Shown here: piece by piece, positions 1 through 5,817 of the stretch
How the letters are laid out: each line of letters starts with the position of its first letter
How positions within the stretch are numbered: the first letter of the stretch is position 1
DNA from: a bacterium
Lineage (GTDB): Bacteria > Patescibacteriota > Patescibacteriia > Patescibacteriales > JALTFF01
Direction of reading: 5' to 3'
DNA: 11,001 bases
Assembly (NCBI GenBank): GCA_027007465.1
Contig: JALTFF010000031.1
Location: 1 to 11,001, forward strand
The notes under the pieces: model-generated
The model's database searches: none
What the model was told of the DNA's origin: nothing
What the model saw: the letters and a program-made list of their open reading frames with translations, nothing else
Made by a program: the position numbers and the translations under genes

Positions 1-1494
1 GCTTATAATTTTAATGAGGAAGTTAATTGGGTGATAAATAATATTAAAAGAATAAGAAAAAAAGAGCCAAAATCTCAAATAGTTGTCTTAACTAGGGCAA
101 ATTCCAATGTTAATCGTGCTGCAGACATTTTTACTGCTAATAATATTAATCATATTACTATTGATAAATATGATTTTTTTAATAGGCAAGAAATAAAAGA
201 TATTTACGCTTATTTAAAAATTATTTTTAATAAATTTGACTTAGAAAGCGCTTTGCGAATTGTTTCGCGTCCATCAAGAAATATAGGAATTAAGATATTA
301 AAATCTATAAAGAAAAGCGGGGATCTTGTTGGATTAAGAATTTCTGATTTTTTAGATTTTAAGAATTATAGTTTTCCAGAGCCATTTTATAATCTTATAA
401 AAAAATGGGATAAGAGTCGGATTATTGTTTTAGACACAGAAACAACTGGTTTAAATGTTTTAAAAGATGAAATTATTCAGATTTATGCTGTAGAAATAAT
501 CAAGGGGAAAAGAAGAGGGGATTTTTATCATATTTTAAAAAACAGTATTTCTGTTGGAGATTCTGCTGAAATACATGGAATGACAGATGAATTTTTGCAA
601 GAAAATGGTAGAAATCCAAAAGAAGTATTAAGTGAGCTAAAAGAATTTATAGGAAAAGATATAGTAGTGGGTCATAATATTAATTTTGATATTTCAATGA
701 TAAAGGAGAATGGAAAGAGGAATAATATTAATTTTGAATTTGAAGAGTATTATGACACTTTAGACATTGCAAAACGTTTTATTAAAGGCGTGGAAAATTA
801 TAAACTAACCACCTTATCTAAAGTATTAAAATTAGAAACTGCTACACATGATGCCAAGGATGATGTTTTGGCAACAGTTGGACTTTTAGGTGTATTGATT
901 GACAAATTAAAATTAGGGACTTTTCAAAGGGCTGAAATTTTCAATAAATTTTCTAATAAATTTATTCAATTAAGCAACTTGATTTATTCTTGGCAGAAAA
1001 TTGTTCAAAATAAACGGCCAGCAGAGTCTTTGAAACATATTTGGGAAAGCTCTGGATTAAAAAATTATTATAGCCAAGACAGAGACCATGAAAAGCGATT
1101 TAAATCAATTGAAAAGTTAGTTTCTATTTTTAAGAAAAAAGATGATTTAGACAAGCAAGCTGATTTTGTTCTAAGAGAACTAATAAATTTTAGTTCTTTA
1201 ACTAAAAATATTGATTTTTTATATTTAGAAAATGGAAAAATTCCAATCGTTACAGTTCATCAAGTAAAGGGCTTAGAATTTGATTATGTATTTATTATAG
1301 GAGTTAATGAATTTAAGTTTCCAGTTTTTAGCTCAGATTTAGAAGAAGAAAAAAAACTTTTCTATGTTGCAATGACACGCGCTAAAAAGTATATTTTTAT
1401 TTCTTATAGTAATTTTGATGATTACAATCAGCTAATTAATAAAAGCATTTTTATAAATTTAATTGATAAAAAGTATATAAATTTTATTGAATAA
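1..1494 (+). CDS. UvrD/PcrA-like SF1 helicase, C-terminal part, with an internal DEDDh 3'-5' exonuclease domain (5' end outside window)
   Basis: The frame is open from base 1, so the GTG at 31 is probably not the start and the ATPase half (motifs I-III) lies outside. Residues are numbered from that GTG. Residues 16-90 match the UvrD 2A/2B junction (VVLTRAN, later FFNRQEIKD and SRPSRNIG). Residues about 130-295 form a full DnaQ/PolC-type exonuclease: ExoI D135-T-E137, ExoII H215-N-x-x-F-D220, ExoIII H273 with D278. After more 2B-like sequence the helicase resumes with motif V (TVHQVKGLEFD, 408-418) and motif VI (FYVAMTRAKK, R450). The protein probably unwinds DNA 3'-5' and degrades a strand in repair or recombination; this role is inferred. 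All four acidic exonuclease residues and the histidine are present, so the inserted domain should be active. Classification is firm; biological role is not. Confidence 0.9.
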   Translation, partial: AYNFNEEVNWVINNIKRIRKKEPKSQIVVLTRANSNVNRAADIFTANNINHITIDKYDFFNRQEIKDIYAYLKIIFNKFDLESALRIVSRPSRNIGIKILKSIKKSGDLVGLRISDFLDFKNYSFPEPFYNLIKKWDKSRIIVLDTETTGLNVLKDEIIQIYAVEIIKGKRRGDFYHILKNSISVGDSAEIHGMTDEFLQENGRNPKEVLSELKEFIGKDIVVGHNINFDISMIKENGKRNNINFEFEEYYDTLDIAKRFIKGVENYKLTTLSKVLKLETATHDAKDDVLATVGLLGVLIDKLKLGTFQRAEIFNKFSNKFIQLSNLIYSWQKIVQNKRPAESLKHIWESSGLKNYYSQDRDHEKRFKSIEKLVSIFKKKDDLDKQADFVLRELINFSSLTKNIDFLYLENGKIPIVTVHQVKGLEFDYVFIIGVNEFKFPVFSSDLEEEKKLFYVAMTRAKKYIFISYSNFDDYNQLINKSIFINLIDKKYINFIE

Positions 1495-1520
1495 TTTTTC
1501 AGGTTTTTGCTTTAAAATTT

Positions 1521-1549
1521 TAGACAGAGCAAATAATTTATGCTATATT
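1521..1549 (+). promoter_or_regulatory. Candidate sigma70-type promoter of the acyl-CoA synthetase operon
   Basis: A -35 element TAGACA (1521-1526) is followed after exactly 17 bases by a -10 element TATATT (1544-1549). Each matches the consensus at five of six positions, and TGC directly before the -10 gives an extended -10. Transcription would start near 1556, leaving a leader of about 27 bases before the ATG at 1583. It lies in the only sizeable gap before three closely packed genes. AT-rich DNA yields such matches by chance, so this is a candidate only. Confidence 0.42.
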
Positions 1550-1582
1550 TAAAATATCTCTAATATAATTTTAATCAAAATT

Positions 1583-1978
1583 ATGAACGAACAATTTAAA
1601 AATAATTCTGAAATAGACTTAGAAAAAGTTTATGATACTAATAAAGCAAAAAATGAAGTAAACAAAAGAAGAGGGCTAATAAAAGGATTATATAGCAAAG
1701 TTATGAAAACTAAACAAGTGGATTTACTTGATTTATTCTCATATATTGATGAAAAATTTTTTAGTCATTTAAATTCAGGTGAGAAAGAGCAACATATTTT
1801 TCACCATTTATTATCTGGATCTTCTATGTCAAATCAAAAAAAAGGGCAATATTATTTTAATAAAGTAGACCAATCAGCTGAAAATATAATTCAAGAATTA
1901 TTAAGTATAAAAAATGAAAGCGAATTTATAAAGAGAGCTAGAAATTTAATTGATGTTTTAAAGAAAAATGAAAAATAA
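1583..1978 (+). CDS. Hypothetical protein of 131 residues, first gene of the acyl-CoA synthetase operon
   Basis: I do not recognise this family. The product is soluble-looking, highly charged (many Lys, Glu and Asp), has no signal peptide or membrane segment, and reads as mostly alpha-helical. Features visible by eye are a basic patch NKRRGLIKG near residues 27-35, a central acidic/aromatic helix LLDLFSYIDEKFF, and a histidine-containing stretch (IFHHLL) in mid-protein. The cysteine-free sequence offers no metal site. Its last 11 bases overlap the start of the ATP-grasp subunit gene at 1968, which suggests coupled translation and a link to that enzyme, although function cannot be derived from this. 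No Shine-Dalgarno is visible before the ATG. The frame is real judging by its length, position after a promoter candidate and tight overlap. Confidence 0.72.
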   Translation: MNEQFKNNSEIDLEKVYDTNKAKNEVNKRRGLIKGLYSKVMKTKQVDLLDLFSYIDEKFFSHLNSGEKEQHIFHHLLSGSSMSNQKKGQYYFNKVDQSAENIIQELLSIKNESEFIKRARNLIDVLKKNEK

Positions 1979-2594
1979 TTTTATGTTTAACTTTTCACAG
2001 ACAAAAAAAATATTAGATCAATATAAAATTCCATTAGCTAAAAGTTTTTTACTAAAATCAGACAATCAATTAGGATATATAAAAAAATATTTATCTTGGC
2101 CTATAATAATGAAAATTTCTAATCCTAAAATTATTCATAAAACAGAGGTTAGAGGTGTGGCTAAAGTTAATAATGAACAGGAATTTAAAGATAAATTTAA
2201 TCAATTAAGCCAGATCAAAGGAAATGAGGGAATAGTTGCGCAACAATTTATTCAAGGAATGGAGATTATTATTGGAATGAAAAGAGATGCTCAATTTGGG
2301 CCAGTTTTGATGTTTGGTTTAGGTGGAATATTTGTTGAATTATTTAAAGATGTAAGTTTTCGTATAGCTCCTATTAAAATTAAAGAAGCAAAAAAAATGA
2401 TAAGAGAAATAAAATCTTATCCAATTCTTAATGGTTACCGAAGCCAAGAAAAAATAAATACAAATCAATTAGTGAAAATTTTGCTTAATCTTTCTAACTT
2501 GTCATTAAGAGAAAAAGCTATTAACCAGATTGACTTTAATCCTATTATAGTTAACTCAAAAAAAGCTTTGGTGGTTGATGCTAAAATTATTTAA
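1968..2594 (+). CDS. ADP-forming acetyl/acyl-CoA synthetase, beta subunit (ATP-grasp)
   Basis: This is the nucleotide-binding subunit of the enzyme acyl-CoA + ADP + Pi = acid + CoA + ATP. At 208 residues it is a stand-alone ATP-grasp protein, close to the roughly 230 residues usual for separate beta subunits. Landmarks are the N-terminal helix with IPLAKSFLLKS (21-31), the family block PKIIHKTEVRGV (53-64) with His57 as the conserved, probably phosphate-relaying histidine, the strand VAQQFIQGMEIIIGMKRD near residues 90-107, and the signature FGPVLMFGLGGIFVELFKDVS that follows. The C-terminal IDFNPIIV strand matches the usual DxNPxxV end. Starts at 1968 and 1983 are both possible; 1968 is preferred because it overlaps the preceding gene. 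Only five bases separate it from the alpha gene. Acetate as substrate is the common case, but specificity cannot be read from sequence. Confidence 0.93.
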   Translation: MKNNFMFNFSQTKKILDQYKIPLAKSFLLKSDNQLGYIKKYLSWPIIMKISNPKIIHKTEVRGVAKVNNEQEFKDKFNQLSQIKGNEGIVAQQFIQGMEIIIGMKRDAQFGPVLMFGLGGIFVELFKDVSFRIAPIKIKEAKKMIREIKSYPILNGYRSQEKINTNQLVKILLNLSNLSLREKAINQIDFNPIIVNSKKALVVDAKII

Positions 2595-2599
2595 ACTTT

Positions 2600-3943
2600 A
2601 TGAATATATTATTTAATCCAAAAACAATAGCCCTAATTGGAGCTACTAATAGAACTGGATCAGTTGGTTTAGGTTTGGCTAAAAATTTATTGTCAACCAG
2701 TGCTCATCGGAAAATATTTTTGGTTAATCCCAATCATAAAACTCTTTTTAGCCAAAAGGTTTATCCATCTATTTTAAGTATTGATAGTCCAATTGATCTT
2801 TCTGTAATTGCTATTCCAGCTAAATTTGTTCTTCAAGCAGTTAAAGAATCTATTAAAAAGAAAGTGCGAGGAATGATTATTATTTCAGCTGGTTTTGCTG
2901 AGAGTGGCGCTCTTGGAGTTAAAAGGCAGAGAGAATTGGCTAATTTAGTTAATAAAGCAAAAATACCATTAGTAGGTCCAAATTGTTTAGGAATAATTGA
3001 TACTCATTCTAAGTTAAATGCTTCATTTTCACCAACAATGCCTCAAACTGGAAATATCTCTTTAATTTCTCAATCAGGAGCTTTAATTGATTCAATTTTA
3101 GATATTGGAAGGCATAGATTTGGTTTTAGAAGAGTGATTTCACTTGGTAACGAAGCTAGCAATGATTTATCTGATTTTTTAGAATTTTTAGGTAATGATT
3201 TAAAAACAAAAGTGATTCTTCTTTATTTAGAAGGTGTTAAAAATGGAACAAAACTAATGAAAACAGTTAAAAAAATAACTAAAAAGAAACCAATCTTGGT
3301 TTTAAAAGCAGGAAGAACCAAAGCTGGAAAAAAAGCAGTTAAATCACATACAGCTTTATTAGCTGGAGATGATATTGTTTTTCAAACAGCTTGTCGTCAA
3401 AGCGGTATAATTTTGACTGAGACATTAGAAGAACTAATGAATTTAGCTAAAACCCTTTCTTGGCAACCAAGAATAAAAAGAGGTAGCCTTGGAATTATTA
3501 CTAATGGTGGTGGATTAGGTGTTTTAGCTAGTGATTATTGTAGAAAATTTAAAATTAAATTAGCTCAATTATCACCAACAGTCTTGCAAAAATTGATTAA
3601 ATCAAACAAGATTAACCCAGCTTTTTCACAACATAATCCATTGGATTTAATTGGAGACGCTTTAGCAGAGCAATATGAGTTAGCTATTAATTTTTGGATG
3701 AAACAGAAAGACTTATCTGGTTTAGTTATTATATTATCACCGCAAATAATGACTCAAGCGCAAAAGACAGCTAAAATAATTGTTCAAGCTAAAAAAAGGT
3801 TTGTTCAAAAACCAATAATTACTGTTTTTTCTGGTAAAACAAATGTCCAATCAGCAATTAAGATATTAGAAGAAAATCAAATACCTAATTTTATTGATCC
3901 TTACTGGGCAATATTAGGAATGAAATATTTATTAGATTTTTAA
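2600..3943 (+). CDS. ADP-forming acetyl/acyl-CoA synthetase, alpha subunit (CoA-binding, phosphohistidine)
   Basis: The 447-residue product has the three domains of the alpha subunit: a Rossmann CoA-binding domain (about 1-125, with GATNRTGSVG at 14-23 and GPNCLGI near its end), a succinyl-CoA-synthetase-like domain (about 150-285, with SQSGAL at 157-162 and GNEAS near 182) and a third ligase-CoA domain (about 290-440, with TNGGGLG at 301-307). His250, in the SHTALLAGDD block, corresponds to the histidine that is phosphorylated during catalysis. Together with the beta subunit encoded just upstream, it converts acyl-CoA to acid while making ATP from ADP, a cytoplasmic substrate-level phosphorylation step typical of fermenting archaea and several CPR bacteria. 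Length and motifs are complete. The ATG has no Shine-Dalgarno, so coupling to the upstream gene is likely. Confidence 0.95.
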   Translation: MNILFNPKTIALIGATNRTGSVGLGLAKNLLSTSAHRKIFLVNPNHKTLFSQKVYPSILSIDSPIDLSVIAIPAKFVLQAVKESIKKKVRGMIIISAGFAESGALGVKRQRELANLVNKAKIPLVGPNCLGIIDTHSKLNASFSPTMPQTGNISLISQSGALIDSILDIGRHRFGFRRVISLGNEASNDLSDFLEFLGNDLKTKVILLYLEGVKNGTKLMKTVKKITKKKPILVLKAGRTKAGKKAVKSHTALLAGDDIVFQTACRQSGIILTETLEELMNLAKTLSWQPRIKRGSLGIITNGGGLGVLASDYCRKFKIKLAQLSPTVLQKLIKSNKINPAFSQHNPLDLIGDALAEQYELAINFWMKQKDLSGLVIILSPQIMTQAQKTAKIIVQAKKRFVQKPIITVFSGKTNVQSAIKILEENQIPNFIDPYWAILGMKYLLDF

Positions 3944-3944
3944 C

Positions 3945-3961
3945 TTCATTATTATAATGAA
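3945..3961 (+). other. Short AT-only inverted repeat just after the alpha-subunit stop codon
   Basis: TTCATTA (3945-3951) and TAATGAA (3955-3961) pair perfectly across a three-base loop, starting two bases after the stop codon. The stem contains one G-C pair per arm and no T tract follows, so it is a poor intrinsic terminator. It might protect the mRNA 3' end or be chance in AT-rich DNA. Confidence 0.25.
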
Positions 3962-3979
3962 TTAAACTGGTTGCACATA

Positions 3980-4009
3980 GAAAGTGGCTAAGCTCTTTCA
4001 GCCCTTTTC
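3980..4009 (+). other. Imperfect 10-base-pair hairpin in the 3944-4100 spacer
   Basis: Arm GAAAGTGGCT (3980-3989) pairs with AGCCCTTTTC (4000-4009) across a 10-base loop. Nine of ten positions pair, including one G-T, with a single T/C mismatch in the middle. It is the strongest fold in the spacer between the acyl-CoA synthetase operon and the murE-like gene. No T run follows on either strand, so a classical intrinsic terminator is unlikely, although the four T residues in the 3' arm are compatible with a degenerate one. It may instead be part of the repeated spacer element noted under findings. Confidence 0.3.
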
Positions 4010-4057
4010 ATAAAAATGAATAACAAAGCTAAAGCAGGGTTTATTTAACATACAGCG

Positions 4058-4087
4058 CTGACAATATACGGAAATATGAGTGATATT
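4058..4087 (+). promoter_or_regulatory. Weak promoter candidate upstream of the murE-like gene
   Basis: CTGACA (4058-4063) and GATATT (4082-4087) are separated by 18 bases. The -35 matches five of six consensus bases and the -10 only four. A start about seven bases on would place the 5' end nearly at the ATG at 4101, giving an almost leaderless message. That would fit the absence of any Shine-Dalgarno there. Weak evidence. Confidence 0.2.
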
Positions 4088-4100
4088 AGCCTAAAAATAT

Positions 4101-5462
4101 ATGCTTTATTTTATTAAGAAATTTATTCCTAAAAGAATATTTAATTTTTTTCAGCCAGTTTATCATTTTTTATTAAGTTGGTTAGCGGCTGTTTTTTATA
4201 ATTTTCCATCTAAAAAAATGATTGTTATTGGTATCACAGGGACAACAGGGAAAACAACAACAGCTTTTTTATTGGCAAAAATGTTAGAAAATATAGGTTA
4301 TAAAGTTGGTTTAACCTCAACAGCTATTTTAAAAGTCGGTAAAAAAGAATGGTTGAATAATAAAAAGATGACTATGCTTGGAAGATGGCAAACCCAGGAA
4401 TTATTAAACAAAATGGCAAGAGATAAATGTGATTATGCTATTATTGAAACAACCTCACAAGGCATTGAACAGTTTAGGCATTATTTTATAAATTATGATA
4501 CCTTAATATTTACTGGTATATATCCAGAACATATTGAAGCGCACAAGGGTTTTGAAAATTATAAAAAAGCCAAAGCAAAATTATTTAAGCATTTAGAAAA
4601 ATGTAAGATAAAATATATTGGAAAAAAGAAAGTTAAAAAAATAATTATTGTAAATTTGGAAGATAAATTTGCTAAATATTTTTTAAATTTTTGGGCTCAA
4701 GAAAAATGGGGTTATATTGCAAAAACTGAAAATGTAAAGTTTTATAATCAGCCAGAATTTAAAAATGTTAATATTGTAAAAGCTGACAATATTCAATCTA
4801 ATAAAAATGGCAATAAATTTATTGTTAATAATATTGGATTTAATATTCAGATTCTTGGAGAGTTTAATGTTAGAAATGCTTTAGCAGCAATTACAGCTAT
4901 GTTGAGCAATGGGATTAGTTTAGATAAATGCAAGAATGGTTTAGAAAAAATAAATTCAATTCCAGGCAGGATGGAAATAATCAATAAAGGTCAAGATTTC
5001 ACAATTATTGTTGATTATGCTTTTGAGCCAAGAGCTCTTGAAAAATTATATAGCGCAATTAAACTAATTAAACCTAATAGAATAATTCATATTTTAGGAT
5101 CTGCTGGCGGTGGAAGAGATGCATGGCGCAGAAAAATTCTCGGAAAATTAGCAGGTAAAAATGCTGATATTGTAATTGTCACAAATGAAGATCCTTATGA
5201 TGAAAATCCATTTGAAATTATAGAACAAGTTGCTAAAGGTGTTGAAAGTGTAATATTAAATGACAAACCAATTTTGTTTAAAATTATTGATCGCTATCAA
5301 GCTATTAAAAAAGCTATAAGTTTGGCAAAAAGAGGTGATCTTGTTTTAATTACTGGCAAGGGTTGTGAGCAAGCTATTTGTGTTGATAAAGAGAAAAAAA
5401 TTCCTTGGGACGATAGAAAAGCAGTTAAGAAAGCGTTGCAGGAAATAAAAAAAACGCTATAA
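4101..5462 (+). CDS. murE: MurE-like Mur ligase lacking the UDP-binding N-terminal domain, with a hydrophobic N-terminus
   Basis: Mur ligases add an amino acid to a peptidoglycan precursor with ATP. The central ATPase domain has the P-loop GTTGKTT (47-53), an ETTSQG block near residue 115, and YKKAKAKLF (154-162), where Lys158 matches the carbamylated lysine. The C-terminal domain shows PGRMEII, VDYAFEPRAL, GSAGGGRDAWRR and GKGCE (419-423, usually GKGHE). Two things differ from standard MurE. The product is 453 residues because domain 1, which holds the UDP-MurNAc moiety, is absent; residues 13-36 form a hydrophobic segment instead, directly before the ATPase strand. The amino-acid-selecting DNPR motif of DAP-adding enzymes reads EDPY (363-366), so meso-DAP is not supported as substrate. 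A membrane-linked or non-UDP substrate is possible. The gene symbol denotes family only. The flippase murJ is the next gene. Confidence 0.82.
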   Translation: MLYFIKKFIPKRIFNFFQPVYHFLLSWLAAVFYNFPSKKMIVIGITGTTGKTTTAFLLAKMLENIGYKVGLTSTAILKVGKKEWLNNKKMTMLGRWQTQELLNKMARDKCDYAIIETTSQGIEQFRHYFINYDTLIFTGIYPEHIEAHKGFENYKKAKAKLFKHLEKCKIKYIGKKKVKKIIIVNLEDKFAKYFLNFWAQEKWGYIAKTENVKFYNQPEFKNVNIVKADNIQSNKNGNKFIVNNIGFNIQILGEFNVRNALAAITAMLSNGISLDKCKNGLEKINSIPGRMEIINKGQDFTIIVDYAFEPRALEKLYSAIKLIKPNRIIHILGSAGGGRDAWRRKILGKLAGKNADIVIVTNEDPYDENPFEIIEQVAKGVESVILNDKPILFKIIDRYQAIKKAISLAKRGDLVLITGKGCEQAICVDKEKKIPWDDRKAVKKALQEIKKTL

Positions 5463-5533
5463 AGCTTTTATAAAAAATATATTGGAATTGTATTTTAACC
5501 CAGCCATAGCAGGATAATTGGAAAATTCTTTAT

Positions 5534-5656
5534 ATGTTTAGCATAGAAAAAAGCTCAACTCTTTTACTGATATTTATACTTTTCTGTCATTTATACCTGT
5601 TATGTTGCTGCGCTTGCCTATTTAACATAGTAGACAGGCAGACGCGGCGCGCATAG
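5534..5656 (+). CDS. Possible 40-residue membrane peptide (doubtful)
   Basis: An ATG at 5534 opens 40 codons ending at TAG 5654-5656. The peptide would have a short polar N-terminus, one hydrophobic stretch of about 20 residues (TLLLIFILFCHLYLL), a cysteine cluster CCCAC right after it, and an arginine-rich end (DRQTRRA). This is a plausible single-pass topology with the basic tail inside. Against it: there is no convincing Shine-Dalgarno (GGAA lies 11 bases upstream), the frame overlaps the stem-loop at 5596-5638, and T-rich DNA easily produces hydrophobic frames by chance. I do not recognise a family. Confidence 0.15.
   Translation: MFSIEKSSTLLLIFILFCHLYLLCCCACLFNIVDRQTRRA
5596..5638 (+). 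other. Stem-loop of 11 base pairs with a four-base bulge
   Basis: CCTGT (5596-5600) pairs with ACAGG (5634-5638), and TATGTT (5601-5606) pairs with AACATA (5624-5629). GTAG (5630-5633) is bulged, and a 17-base loop lies at 5607-5623. It sits beside the GC-rich patch at 5636-5656. There is no T tract after it, so it is not an intrinsic terminator; it could belong to a structured leader or small RNA. Confidence 0.3.
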
Positions 5657-5760
5657 ACAGATTAAAATAAGGAAATAATAACAGAGAAAGTAAGAAAACG
5701 TTTAAACAATGTTAATTACGCATAACACATAACATTAAAGCATAAGAGAGTATCACTGCT

Positions 5761-5788
5761 TTGATGTCTTATATTTAGTGTATTTAAT
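5761..5788 (+). promoter_or_regulatory. Weak promoter candidate for murJ
   Basis: TTGATG (5761-5766) and TTTAAT (5783-5788) stand 16 bases apart. The -35 matches four of six and the -10 five of six consensus bases, although the -10 lacks the important second-position A. It would give a leader of about 20 bases that carries the Shine-Dalgarno below. Weak evidence, supported mainly by position. Confidence 0.22.
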
Positions 5789-5804
5789 GGATTCCTCGCT
5801 TTGT

Positions 5805-5810
5805 AAGGTG
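5805..5810 (+). promoter_or_regulatory. Shine-Dalgarno sequence of murJ
   Basis: AAGGTG ends seven bases before the ATG at 5818 and contains AGGTG, complementary to the 3' end of 16S rRNA. It is notable because the other starts visible in this window have no such site. It fixes the murJ start at 5818. Confidence 0.5.
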
Positions 5811-5817
5811 TTTTTTT

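Larger units (their letters stand above)
5463..5817. other. 355-base gap between the murE-like gene and murJ
   Basis: No recognisable tRNA, rRNA, tmRNA, SRP RNA or RNase P RNA motif was found on either strand. The gap is more GC-rich than its surroundings in the middle: 14 of the 20 bases at 5641-5660 are G or C, against under a third in the flanking genes. It holds the stem-loop at 5596-5638, a possible 40-codon frame at 5534-5656, a run of CATAA words around 5720-5743, a word shared with the miaB-miaA spacer (5702-5715), and a promoter candidate plus Shine-Dalgarno for murJ at its right end. A small structured RNA or long regulatory leader for murJ is conceivable but unproven. Confidence 0.5.

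Noticed and set aside
31..1494. GTG at 31 as the true start of the helicase-exonuclease gene
   Set aside because: The frame is open and family-like back to base 1, and the helicase ATPase half must lie upstream.
5720..5743. CATAA word run as a CRISPR or tandem repeat array
   Set aside because: The three to four CATAA copies are five bases long and irregularly spaced, without repeat-spacer structure.
5463..5817. tRNA, tmRNA, SRP RNA or RNase P RNA gene in the gap before murJ
   Set aside because: No T-arm GTTCRA-type motif, no tmRNA or SRP tetraloop hallmark and no RNase P core sequences were seen on either strand.
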